Positions 1 through 6,815 are shown, numbered from the stretch's first letter. The stretch is DNA of 7,033 nt from Verrucomicrobiales bacterium (GCA_003232855.1 QIKC01000284.1:1-7033); one strand, 5' to 3'. Translations and numbers: made by a program. Notes: generated by a model not told the origin, from the letters alone.

Positions 1-1641
1 GCACCGCCGCTGTTCTGGATTCTGGTGCTGGCGGCGGTCGCTCTGGGCGGCTACGCGCGCTGGGATTTGGCAAAACGCAGCCTGTGGTGGGACGAAATCT
101 GGGCGGTCAAGCACGCCTCACTGGGTTACCTGAAAGAGAAGCGCGACGCGCCCGACGAATACCGCTTCCTAGAGCGCGACTGGCAGCACGCGCTGTGGAC
201 CTACCGGAAACCGACTAACCACCCGCCGGTATCCGCCGCCTCGAAGATCTCCCAATCGGTCTGGCGACACGCGACCGGCGCCGCCGACCACGCGTTCACG
301 CCACTGGCGGTACGCGCGCCGACCCTCGCCGCCGGGCTGGCTTCGATCCTGTGTATTGCTTTGTTAGTGCGACGTTGGGGATTCGGGCTGGGCGGCATAG
401 CTGCGGCGTTTTTCCTAGCACTACACCCTTGGCATATCCGCTATGGGACAGAGGCGCGCGCCTACAGTTTTGCGGTTTTGTGGATCATCCTCGGCTGCCT
501 GTGGCTGACCTGCGCACTCAGCGACAAGCGCGGGCGCTGGCGTTACTGGCTGCTGTTCGGGCTCAACCAACTACTGCTCACCTGGAGCCTACCGAACGGG
601 TTCTGGTACGCGGGCGCGTTCACAGTCGCCGGGTTCATCGTCATCGGTTACCAGTGGCGCGCAGGCGCCGACCGCTCGCGAGCATGGGTTCGGCTGCTAG
701 TGGTCAACATCATGGCGGCGATGGCATTCCTGCCGCTCTTCATGCCCAACGTGCTGCAGGCGCTGCGCTGGGGCGAGGTCAACGACCACGCCCTACTGAG
801 TGCCGGGCGCTTGTTGGAAGCGCTCTGCCAGATGGCCTTCGGCATGGACGTCGCAGTCGGCGGCGGGGTGGAAGCGGCGGGACTACCTTCACTCTCCGCG
901 CAGTTCGCCAGCGCGCCGGTGGCGACTTGGCTGACGCTGGGCTTACTGACCCTAACAGTGATCATCGGAGCGATCCGCCTGTGCCGCAGCCGCCCCGGCG
1001 GCGCCGTAATGTTCGGCGGGATCGCAGCGGCGGCGGCGCTGTCGCTGCTGGTAACTTGGCTGCTGGGGCAGTTTTTTTACCATCGTTATATCATCTATAT
1101 CCTCGTGCCCTTCGCCGCCTGTTTCGGGATTGGCCTAACTAGCCTAATCGGTGGGGTCGGTGCGCGGCGAGCTCTAGCGGCCACTGCCGGGATCGTCGTC
1201 ATGGGACTCTATCTCTACACCACACGCGCCCAGCGCAGCCTACTGGCCACTCGCGCCTACGCCCCCTTTGCCGACGTCGCCGAGCACCTGCAAATGCGCG
1301 CTGAGGAGAGCGGCCCCTCTCACGTAGTCGGTTACGGGCTCGGCGGGCGCATGCTGCAAGTGTATTTCCCCGAGGCAAAGTTCGCCAAAAACGGCGAGGA
1401 TCTGGCCGCCGAAATCCGCACCGCCGACGAAAAAGGCCTGCCGCTGCTAGTATTACTCGGCTACCGGCAACTGAACCGCGCCGACCCTGACTACAGCAGC
1501 GGTTTCGAGATCCTCGACCAGCCCGGCGCATTCCACGAAGCGCGCAGCTTCCCGGGTATCGACCCGCTATTCTACTTCCGCGTGCTCGAACGCCTATCGT
1601 TTTCCCAGCCCGAACCGGCGCCCGATGACGCGGCGCAGTAA
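1..1641 (+). CDS. GT39/PMT_2-like membrane glycosyltransferase (5' partial)
   Basis: The frame is open from base 1 to the TAA at 1639-1641 (546 codons visible). A GTG at 25 could start it but would cut into the first hydrophobic helix, so I treat the 5' end as missing. The family (GT-C fold; ArnT and protein mannosyltransferase relatives) moves a sugar from a polyprenyl-phosphate donor to an acceptor on the outer face of the inner membrane. Numbering from base 1, the landmarks are WWDE at residues 29-32 (the acidic pair of the first periplasmic loop), HPPV at 74-77, and HPWHIRYGTEARAYSF at 142-157, the usual loop with a conserved Arg. There are many hydrophobic helices, with FYHRY near 359-363 before a late helix, a last helix at about 388-408, and a soluble tail of about 135 residues. 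The sugar and acceptor cannot be told from sequence. No neighbour in the window shares the pathway. Confidence 0.85.
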   Translation, partial: APPLFWILVLAAVALGGYARWDLAKRSLWWDEIWAVKHASLGYLKEKRDAPDEYRFLERDWQHALWTYRKPTNHPPVSAASKISQSVWRHATGAADHAFTPLAVRAPTLAAGLASILCIALLVRRWGFGLGGIAAAFFLALHPWHIRYGTEARAYSFAVLWIILGCLWLTCALSDKRGRWRYWLLFGLNQLLLTWSLPNGFWYAGAFTVAGFIVIGYQWRAGADRSRAWVRLLVVNIMAAMAFLPLFMPNVLQALRWGEVNDHALLSAGRLLEALCQMAFGMDVAVGGGVEAAGLPSLSAQFASAPVATWLTLGLLTLTVIIGAIRLCRSRPGGAVMFGGIAAAAALSLLVTWLLGQFFYHRYIIYILVPFAACFGIGLTSLIGGVGARRALAATAGIVVMGLYLYTTRAQRSLLATRAYAPFADVAEHLQMRAEESGPSHVVGYGLGGRMLQVYFPEAKFAKNGEDLAAEIRTADEKGLPLLVLLGYRQLNRADPDYSSGFEILDQPGAFHEARSFPGIDPLFYFRVLERLSFSQPEPAPDDAAQ

Positions 1642-1830
1642 CCAGCGTTTTCCATGATGCCAAAACGCTCGGAACAACGGTTCGCGCATCTCCCAACGGT
1701 TCGCGCATCTCCGGTAAACGCTGGCGGGTTTTCTTAATCAGCCAGCCGGGATCGTGCTCGCGCAGGTGCGCGAAGAGCCCCTTGCGCAGCGAACGCGAAA
1801 TAGCTGGCCAACTCTCGCTGCCCCTCTCTC
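1594..1830 (-). pseudogene. 3' remnant of an unidentified gene, frameshifted by a 19-bp duplication
   Basis: On the minus strand from about 1830 the frame reads SWPAISRSLRKGLFAHLREH, then DPGWLIKKTRQRLPEMREPL, with mostly G/C third positions as in real genes here. At 1694-1712 it enters a perfect 19-bp tandem duplication, and because 19 is not a multiple of three the frame shifts. Removing one copy joins it to FRAFWHHGKRWLLRR and then VIGRRFGLGKR, ending at TAG 1594-1596, a plausible basic C-terminus. The restored end overlaps the 3' end of the glycosyltransferase by 48 bp. The 5' part appears lost: upstream the frame runs into the terminator of the repeat-protein gene. I cannot name the family. 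The FAHLREHDPGWL stretch faintly recalls the LYRHDxxWL region of TnsD/TniQ proteins, but this is a memory-based guess. The alternative is non-coding DNA that is open by chance at high GC. Confidence 0.4.
1675..1712. repeat. Perfect 19-bp tandem duplication
   Basis: The unit caacggttcgcgcatctcc occupies 1675-1693 and again 1694-1712 with no mismatch, which suggests a recent event. It lies in the minus-strand remnant and breaks its frame. Inverted repeats flank it: an 8-bp hairpin (1644-1651 with 1662-1669, loop of 10) and a 9-bp pair (1642-1650 with 1716-1724). Confidence 0.9.
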
Positions 1831-1845
1831 CAAAAGCCGCGCCAC

Positions 1846-1885
1846 AAAAAACAAAAAACCCCGCTGGCACATCGCCAACGGGGTT
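1846..1885 (-). terminator. Rho-independent terminator of the repeat-protein gene
   Basis: Read on the minus strand, AACCCCG at 1879-1885 pairs with CGGGGTT at 1857-1863. One mismatch (1878/1864) is followed by a further 4 bp (1874-1877 with 1865-1868) around a 5-base loop. The stem runs into TTTTTTGTTTTTT, so the T-tract is on the minus-strand exit side. The plus-strand side has only a short broken T-run. It sits 34 bp after the stop of the leftward repeat-protein gene. Confidence 0.85.
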
Positions 1886-1918
1886 CTTAATTTGATCTGA
1901 AAGATCGGGAAACTGCGG

Positions 1919-2368
1919 CTACTGGCCTGCCGCGTCCTTCATTTCTTCCTTCATCGCTTCACCAGCGGCGTCACCAGCTTCACCGGCGGCGTCACCTTTG
2001 GCTTCGACGCCTTTTTTGATCGCATCAATGCCATTTTCACCGGCGGCTTTGACTTCCATTTTCGCAGCATCGGCAGCTTTTTCAGCAGCCATCTTCGCAG
2101 CATCGGCGGTTTTTTCAGCGGCCATTTTCGCAGCATCAGCAGCTTTTTCGCCAGCGGCTTTTGCGCCCTCGGCCACTTTTTCGCCAGCGGCTTTGGCGCC
2201 GTCAGCCATTTTCTCGCCAGCAGCTTTTCCGCCCTCGACGACAGCGTCACCGGCCTTCTTCATGGCATCGCCTGCGCCATCGACAGCCTCTTCGGCCTTT
2301 TTGCAGTTTGAAAGGGTTACAGCGGCAGCGGCACAGAGAGCCACACGGATTGCAATTTTGGAAGTCAT
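1919..2368 (-). CDS. LEA group 3-like 11-mer repeat protein, probable secreted or lipoprotein
   Basis: From the ATG at 2368 this is a 149-residue protein. An in-frame ATG at 2380 adds MYLS; neither start has a clear ribosome binding site, and I prefer 2368 because it gives a compact Lys-then-hydrophobic signal peptide. The first 21 residues are a signal sequence ending LSNC (Cys22). This resembles a lipobox, but Asn before the Cys is not standard, so lipidation is uncertain. From about residue 47 to 105 the chain is an 11-residue repeat of the form AKAAGEKxADx, with Lys, Ala and Glu at fixed places. This is the pattern of group 3 late-embryogenesis-abundant proteins, which form amphipathic helices on drying and protect membranes or proteins. 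The rest is Gly/Ala/Glu/Lys-rich and charged, with no Cys after residue 22. A strong terminator follows, so it is probably a single-gene unit. A stress-protective envelope role is inferred. An alternative is a simple low-complexity helical lipoprotein, which composition bias can make look LEA-like. Confidence 0.75.
   Translation of the reverse strand: MTSKIAIRVALCAAAAVTLSNCKKAEEAVDGAGDAMKKAGDAVVEGGKAAGEKMADGAKAAGEKVAEGAKAAGEKAADAAKMAAEKTADAAKMAAEKAADAAKMEVKAAGENGIDAIKKGVEAKGDAAGEAGDAAGEAMKEEMKDAAGQ
2061..2225 (-). repeat. Five tandem 33-bp units inside the LEA-like gene
   Basis: Units at 2061-2093, 2094-2126, 2127-2159, 2160-2192 and 2193-2225 each encode one 11-residue repeat. The first three share the opening ttcgcagcatc on the plus strand and are most alike; the fourth and fifth have diverged. 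The period of 33 keeps the frame, so unit gain or loss would change protein length without breaking it. Confidence 0.85.
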
Positions 2369-2618
2369 AGATAGGTACATAGTAATGTTGTTTAGTTTGT
2401 GGAGTTCGGTTTAATTCTGATTGAACACATTGAGCCTTCGCCCGTTTTGGCAGTTTGTCACGAAAGAACTTCACCGGCGACGCGACGCAGCCCATGACCT
2501 CGGTCGCCACCTTCTCGTCAGTTTTCATGTACCGATCGTCCCCCAGCCACGCCATTTTTAAGCCAAAATCGTGACGGCTCGCCTTGACTCGCCCCTCACC
2601 CTCCTCCTATCCTGCCCC
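2369..2618. other. Divergent intergenic region
   Basis: This spacer lies between the leftward repeat protein and the rightward coiled-coil protein. The right end holds a promoter (2584-2613). The left end (about 2369-2440) is AT-richer than its surroundings and probably carries the leftward promoter, but I find no confident -35/-10 pair. On the minus strand an open frame starts at ATG 2555 (MAWLGDDRYMKTDEK...) with fairly gene-like third positions until about 2435. It then overlaps the repeat-protein gene out of frame, so I do not call it a gene. Confidence 0.5.
2584..2613 (+). promoter_or_regulatory. Sigma-70-like promoter, probably giving a leaderless transcript
   Basis: TTGACT (2584-2589, five of six matches to the -35 consensus) is followed after 18 bp by TATCCT (2608-2613, four of six to the -10 consensus). 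Five bases (gcccc) then lead straight to the ATG at 2619, so the expected transcription start falls on or next to the start codon. The stretch before the ATG is pyrimidine-rich with no Shine-Dalgarno sequence, which fits. Confidence 0.5.
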
Positions 2619-3515
2619 ATGAAGATCGGGATCCTTACTCTCCTAGGGGCGCTCGTCGGCGCCGGCGTAATGTTTGGCATATACCGAACGTACCCACCCG
2701 GAGCAGACGATCTGGCAGAACTGCAACAGGAACTCGCCAACGCCCAGTTCGACCGTGACGCCTCGCGCAAAGTAGAAATTCGCCTGCGCCAGCAGGTGAC
2801 CGATCTGCGCCGCTCCGCAGCAGCCCAACTCGCCGCCACCATCTCGACACCAGCAACCTCAGCCGCGATGGATGCCTCCGGCAACAAGCCGAAAGCCGAC
2901 GGCGAAAAGAGCTCGATGTCCGAAGTCATGCAGAGTATCGGCAAAGCGAAATCCGAACTGGCCTTCAGAACTCTAGTCGACCGCTTGGGGCTCGAAGGCG
3001 AATCGCTGGAAGCGTTCACCGCAGTTTTCGAAGCCGCGCGAACACAACGCCAAGAGGCCTTCACTAACATGTTCCGCGGTGGCGCCACGCTCGAACAATT
3101 CGCCATCATCGGCGGCGCGACTCCGAACATCGACGCATGGGTCGCCGCCAACCTCGAGGGCGATGAGCTAAAAAACTACGCTGACTACAAGGCGCAGCAG
3201 GAGCAAAACCGCATCGATCGGAAAGCCAACGAAGAGCTCGGCATGCTCGGCTCCATCGCCAACCTCAGCGCCGAGCAGAAAGACGCGGCCTTCGCAGTGT
3301 TCGCCGAACACGTCGCCGCCGAACCGCCCGAAGACCTGCTCGAGATGTCCGGCCCCGAAGAATTCAGTCCCTACCTCGACAACGTCATAGCATCGCGCTT
3401 CGAGGCGCTGGCACCGATCCTCGACGAGGAGCAAATGACGGTCTATCAGGCGCAGTCACAGCTCTGGCGCAAGATGGCCGAGGACATGCTCGCGGGCAAC
3501 GGCCCGAAACATTAG
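2619..3515 (+). CDS. Single-pass membrane-anchored coiled-coil protein, function unknown
   Basis: The protein has 298 residues. I chose ATG 2619 over the in-frame GTG at 2571 because it places the hydrophobic helix at the N-terminus and fits the promoter geometry. Residues 3-22 form a signal anchor with a Gly-rich face. Residues 31-70 are a charged coiled coil (LAELQQELANAQFDRD...), 71-100 a flexible Ala/Thr/Ser/Lys linker, and 101-295 an all-helical, acidic domain outside the membrane. Phrases such as LGLEGESLEAF, LSAEQKDAAF and LDEEQMTVYQ look like a repeated L-x-x-E-Q/E-style helix start, broadly like helical periplasmic (Spy/LTxxQ-type) and many verrucomicrobial proteins; I do not claim homology. 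No catalytic motif is visible. It converges on the next gene, with 20 bp between the stops and no clear hairpin there. Confidence 0.8.
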   Translation: MKIGILTLLGALVGAGVMFGIYRTYPPGADDLAELQQELANAQFDRDASRKVEIRLRQQVTDLRRSAAAQLAATISTPATSAAMDASGNKPKADGEKSSMSEVMQSIGKAKSELAFRTLVDRLGLEGESLEAFTAVFEAARTQRQEAFTNMFRGGATLEQFAIIGGATPNIDAWVAANLEGDELKNYADYKAQQEQNRIDRKANEELGMLGSIANLSAEQKDAAFAVFAEHVAAEPPEDLLEMSGPEEFSPYLDNVIASRFEALAPILDEEQMTVYQAQSQLWRKMAEDMLAGNGPKH

Positions 3516-3535
3516 CGACCAAAAAACCTCTTACA

Positions 3536-4738
3536 CTACCCCCGGCGCGGCGTCGTAATCCGCTCAACGGTTTTCGCGCGCAGTTGGGGATCGGAGATGC
3601 GTTCGGCCCAAGCCAACGCCGCCTCGCGGTCGTCGCGCGCTGCAGAGCGGGCGTAGTCTTCGATCGCCTCGTCAAAATTCGCCCCCAGCGCTTGCGCCGC
3701 CAGCCACTCTCCGGCACCAGTGAAATCGCTGCGGATAAAATCCTCGAACCGCTCGCCGATCGCTCGCCCCTGCCCTTCCACCGCCGGTAATCCGGCCAGC
3801 CAATCGAGTTCCGCGTCGATCGGCCCGGCCGCGCCGCGCGCCGCGCGCTCCAGCCCGGCCGCCGTCAGGTACGGCTGCCCCGCATGCTCGCCGATCCAAT
3901 CCGCCGCCGCCTGCGGGTCGGCAGCCGCTATCTTGTCGAGGGTAATACCGACCGCATATTTTTTGTAGGATAGCAAATCGTTGCCACCAGAATCATGATC
4001 GATCCCAGCCACCCACTCCTCCAGCCCGGCCACGCCGCGCTGCTCGGAAATCGCCTGCGCTAATTTCGCTAACTGCCGCCCACGTGCGTGGCTTTTGTCA
4101 TTCTCCTCCGCATAGACGATCGCCCCCTGCAAATCGGAGTACAGCATCTCCTGCATCACCCCGTAGCGCATCCACTGCTTGGCACCCGCGTCCGCCACCG
4201 TATCCACATAGCTCCGAGCCCCTTCAATATCCGATGCCGCCCAACCGGAAATCGCCGAAATCCTTTCGCGCGTCCCGCTGAACTCCGAATCCGAATCCAG
4301 CACGTAAGCCATCGCCTCCTCCGCAGACATCCTCCCCCAAGCGTAAAGAAATTCGCGAAAGTGGCTCCGGGTCTCGTCATTGCGCGGCCCCGCCTCGAAG
4401 GCGGCGAGCACTGCGCCGACGTTCTCCGGGCTCAGGTTGGTAAGGATATCTGCGATACGAGCCGTGCGGCGAATCGGGTCGCGGTCGCCCAAGGCCGCAG
4501 CCAACGCCCTACCGTCCGCTTCGGGCGAACGGTCGCTAGTCGCAGAGCCCGAAGCTGCCACGTCGGACGCGCCCCCGGAAATCGCCGAACCCTCCACGCC
4601 GTGAACTCCCGTCGCCGCGCCCCGCATTTCCCCTCCGTCACCTGCAGATTTCTGCGCCGCACCCCGCCCCATAATAAAGGCTCCCGCACAAAGCGTCGCC
4701 CAAATCAGATTGATAGCTATGATCGTGTTTCGACTCAT
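3536..4738 (-). CDS. Membrane-anchored alpha-solenoid-like repeat protein, function unknown
   Basis: The protein has 400 residues from ATG 4738; an in-frame TTG at 4750 would add four residues but is less likely. Residues 6-24 are a single N-terminal membrane helix, 27-75 a Gly/Ala/Ser-rich linker, and 76-396 entirely helical. Related helix pairs recur around the pattern D-x-x-(A/G)-A-x-x-(W/Y): SAEEAMAYV (about 138-146), SDIEGARSYV (169-178), SDLQGAIVYA (201-210), ADPQAAADWI (273-282), SDFTGAGEWL (337-346) and DDREAALAWA (369-378). Such Ala-rich TPR/HEAT-like solenoids are frequent in Verrucomicrobia and usually lack an assigned function; protein binding in the periplasm is the natural inference. 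No enzyme motif is seen. It lies 58 bp downstream of the SLC13 permease on the same strand and may be read through from it, but it also has a possible own -10 box. Confidence 0.8.
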   Translation of the reverse strand: MSRNTIIAINLIWATLCAGAFIMGRGAAQKSAGDGGEMRGAATGVHGVEGSAISGGASDVAASGSATSDRSPEADGRALAAALGDRDPIRRTARIADILTNLSPENVGAVLAAFEAGPRNDETRSHFREFLYAWGRMSAEEAMAYVLDSDSEFSGTRERISAISGWAASDIEGARSYVDTVADAGAKQWMRYGVMQEMLYSDLQGAIVYAEENDKSHARGRQLAKLAQAISEQRGVAGLEEWVAGIDHDSGGNDLLSYKKYAVGITLDKIAAADPQAAADWIGEHAGQPYLTAAGLERAARGAAGPIDAELDWLAGLPAVEGQGRAIGERFEDFIRSDFTGAGEWLAAQALGANFDEAIEDYARSAARDDREAALAWAERISDPQLRAKTVERITTPRRG

Positions 4739-4759
4739 CAGTTCGGACAATCTCGGTCT

Positions 4760-4765
4760 ATTCTA
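4760..4765 (-). promoter_or_regulatory. Possible -10 box for the solenoid gene
   Basis: Read on the minus strand, TAGAAT (five of six to the -10 consensus) lies 21 bases before ATG 4738, giving an expected leader of about 15 bases. I see no good -35 at the right distance. A run of seven T (4767-4773, minus strand) just upstream could be a weak stop signal for the permease transcript, but only a 3-bp stem precedes it. Confidence 0.3.
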
Positions 4766-4796
4766 CAAAAAAACAACGCCACCGGGAAAATAACCC

Positions 4797-6620
4797 CTAT
4801 TCGAACGGCCAGAAAACCGGAATCAACACCGTCGCCACCCCCCATAAAATTAAATTCAACGGCACCCCGACCTTGGGGAAATCGGAAAATTTATACCCCC
4901 CGGCTCCATAGACGTAAGTATTCGTCTGGTAGCCGATCGGCGTCGCGAAGCTGGCGCTGCAACCAAACATCATCGCCACGATAAACGGACGCGCCTCCAC
5001 CCCCAACGCCGCCGCGATGCCGATGACAATCGGCGTCAACAACACCGCCACCGCATTGTTGCTGATCATCTCGGTCAAAGTCGAACTCAATATATAGATC
5101 GCCGCCAGCACCACCACCGGCGACGAATCGCCGAACACCGCCATCACCCCGTCCGCCATCAACACCGCACCTCCCGTCACTTCCATCGCCTTGCCCACAC
5201 CTAGCATTCCAATAATAAGAAAAATAATATTCCAACTCACCGCCGAATAGGCGTCCGCCGGATCCAAACAACGCGTGGCCAGCATCGCCAACGCCGCCAG
5301 CAGAGCGAGCACCACGATCGGCTGTCCGGTGGTCGATGCGGCGATAACAAAACCCACTGTGATGCCCGCCGCCACCAGCGCCTTGCCCCTGCGCACCGGA
5401 CTTTCTGGAGGCTCCGAGAGGCTAATAAAATCCTTCTCCTCCTGCACCCGAGCGATCGCCGCGCGCGGCCCCTCGATCAACAAACTGTCACCAGCCTGAA
5501 TGCGCACGTCATCGAAATTACGCCGGAACTCACCACTCTGCCGATGTACGCCCAGGATGAGCACCCCAAAGCGCTGGCGGAATTTCAGCTCCTTGAGCGA
5601 CTTGCCCAGCAGACGGCTCTGCGGCCCGATGATGCCCTCCATCATCATCGACTGACGCCGCTCCAAAGTCTCCAGTTTAAGGTTTTGATAGGCCGTCATG
5701 CGCAGCCCCTCAGTCTCCTTCAAATCCTGAAACTCCTCGCCATGAACCGAGATCAATATCCGGTCGCCAGCAGCGATTTTCAGCAAATTCAGCGACGTAT
5801 CCAGCGGATTACCGCGCCGCCGCACCTCGATCACCCGCGCCTCCTTAACCTCCTTGAACAGCGTCTCAGGCAGCGTCTTGCCGACCATCGGCGAATCCCC
5901 CTGCACGATCACCTGAGTGAGAAACTCCCGCTCCTCCAGCTGCGAGAGATCCGCCGTCACCGACTCGCGCTTCGGCAGCAACTTGCGCCCCACCGTCAGC
6001 ATGTAAACAAACCCCACCGCCGCATAAACGATTCCTAGTTTCGACAACTCGAACATCGTGAACGGTTCCAGTCCCAGCTCCTGCGCCTTCCCGTCGATAA
6101 TCAGGTTGGTCGATGTCCCGGTCAGCGTGCAGGTGCCGCCGAGGATACACGCAAACGACAACGGGATCAGCAAGCGCGAGGCCTTCAACTCGGAGCTACG
6201 CGCCAGCGACAAAACGATCGGCAAGAACACCACCACCACCGGCGTGTTGTTGACAAAGGCCGACAGCACCGCCCCGGTCACCATCAGCACCACCAGCACG
6301 CGCAGCTCGGAAGTCGTGCCAGCCATCTTGCGAAAACCCTTACCCAAAATGCGGATACAACCGGCCTTCTCCAGCCCGGCACTCATCACGAACATGCAGG
6401 CGATAGTCAGCGGCGCGGCGTTGCTAAACGCCCCCAGCAGCTCGTCCTTGCCCAAAATCGCCGCATCATCACCAAACAATCCCGGCAGCAAAACGATGCC
6501 CAAGCTGAACATCGCCACCATATCCGCCGGCACCCACTCGCGAAAAAACGCCAGCATGGCAAACAGCAGCACCCCGAACACCAGGCACATTTGCCAGTTC
6601 ACCCCGAGCCAATGGATCAT
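4797..6620 (-). CDS. SLC13/DASS-family sodium-anion symporter with two TrkA_C domains
   Basis: The protein has 607 residues, normal for the subfamily. I chose ATG 6620 because residues before it (the frame is open to 6743) look non-coding and MIHWLGVNWQM begins at the first helix; GGAAGAG lies directly before the ATG. Inner-membrane symporters of this family take up dicarboxylates or sulfate with Na+. The N-terminal half has about five helices, with NNTP at 124-127 (the SNT-type ion/substrate motif) and GGTCTLTGTSTNLI at 161-174. Two soluble TrkA_C/RCK_C domains follow, about 230-302 (...GKTLPETLF...GDRILISV) and 329-398 (...GKSLKELKF...GDSLLIEG). The C-terminal half repeats the fold with SNNA at 520-523 and ATPIGYQTNTYVYGAGGYKF at 559-578. 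This layout matches bacterial YfbS-like and algal SLT sulfate-transporter proteins. Substrate is not decidable; sulfate is a guess. All key motifs are intact. Confidence 0.93.
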   Translation of the reverse strand: MIHWLGVNWQMCLVFGVLLFAMLAFFREWVPADMVAMFSLGIVLLPGLFGDDAAILGKDELLGAFSNAAPLTIACMFVMSAGLEKAGCIRILGKGFRKMAGTTSELRVLVVLMVTGAVLSAFVNNTPVVVVFLPIVLSLARSSELKASRLLIPLSFACILGGTCTLTGTSTNLIIDGKAQELGLEPFTMFELSKLGIVYAAVGFVYMLTVGRKLLPKRESVTADLSQLEEREFLTQVIVQGDSPMVGKTLPETLFKEVKEARVIEVRRRGNPLDTSLNLLKIAAGDRILISVHGEEFQDLKETEGLRMTAYQNLKLETLERRQSMMMEGIIGPQSRLLGKSLKELKFRQRFGVLILGVHRQSGEFRRNFDDVRIQAGDSLLIEGPRAAIARVQEEKDFISLSEPPESPVRRGKALVAAGITVGFVIAASTTGQPIVVLALLAALAMLATRCLDPADAYSAVSWNIIFLIIGMLGVGKAMEVTGGAVLMADGVMAVFGDSSPVVVLAAIYILSSTLTEMISNNAVAVLLTPIVIGIAAALGVEARPFIVAMMFGCSASFATPIGYQTNTYVYGAGGYKFSDFPKVGVPLNLILWGVATVLIPVFWPFE

Positions 6621-6815
6621 CTCTTCCACGCCAGACCCATAGCGGAGATCCCCACCGCAGCAACGAGAACCCGCAAGCAACCACTGGCGCCCCAAAAAAG
6701 ACCCTGCTAGCGTGCCGAACTCCACCAACTTAACACTTAACACTTAAAACTGCCCCCTCCCTCACAACACCGCGACCGCGAACTCGTCGAACGCTACCTC
6801 GACCAGCCGCCCGCC
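6621..6815. other. Divergent intergenic region between permease and right-edge gene
   Basis: On the minus strand TTGCTG and TATGGG with 16 bp between them lie before the permease start, a weak promoter candidate. Six bases after the TATGGG is an in-frame GTG that would add three residues to the permease. The rightward side holds the heptamer repeat. Coding-like codons of the right-edge gene may already begin at about 6750-6771. Confidence 0.4.
6728..6748. repeat. Heptamer tandem repeat, three copies
   Basis: The unit acttaac occurs at 6728-6734 and 6735-6741, with a third copy acttaaa at 6742-6748. It is AT-rich in GC-rich surroundings and places TAA in each of the three rightward frames (6731, 6738 and 6745), so no rightward coding sequence can cross it. 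It may be a promoter spacer or simply a short sequence repeat. Confidence 0.85.

Noticed and set aside
351..1142. Second plus-strand open frame of 263 residues inside the glycosyltransferase
   Set aside because: It is Arg/Gly/Ala-rich, as expected for an out-of-frame reading of GC-rich DNA, while the overlapping frame carries GT39 motifs throughout.
1642..1735. Plus-strand terminator for the glycosyltransferase using the inverted repeats after its stop
   Set aside because: The 8-bp hairpin (1644-1669) has no T-tract, and the 9-bp pair followed by gggttttctt has a 65-base loop, too long for a convincing intrinsic terminator.
2061..2225. CRISPR-like regular repeats
   Set aside because: Units are directly adjacent with no spacers and encode an 11-residue protein repeat in a good reading frame.
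1998..2414. Plus-strand Ala/Ser/Phe-rich open frame of 138 residues
   Set aside because: It is the antisense of the repeat gene; its FAASAAFSAA pattern is the mirror of the AKAAGEK repeats, and the minus-strand frame has the signal peptide and terminator.
2571..2618. GTG start for the coiled-coil protein
   Set aside because: It would place 16 extra residues before a typical signal anchor and start upstream of the best promoter.
6621..6743. Longer N-terminus for the SLC13 permease from the upstream frame start at 6743
   Set aside because: The added 41 residues lack family character, overlap the heptamer repeat, and the protein from ATG 6620 already has the normal length and first helix.
6712..6750. 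Heptamer repeat as a phase-variable coding switch fused to the right-edge gene via GTG 6712
   Set aside because: Three copies of a 7-base unit containing TAA put a stop in every rightward frame (6731, 6738, 6745), so gain of one copy cannot open a frame across it.
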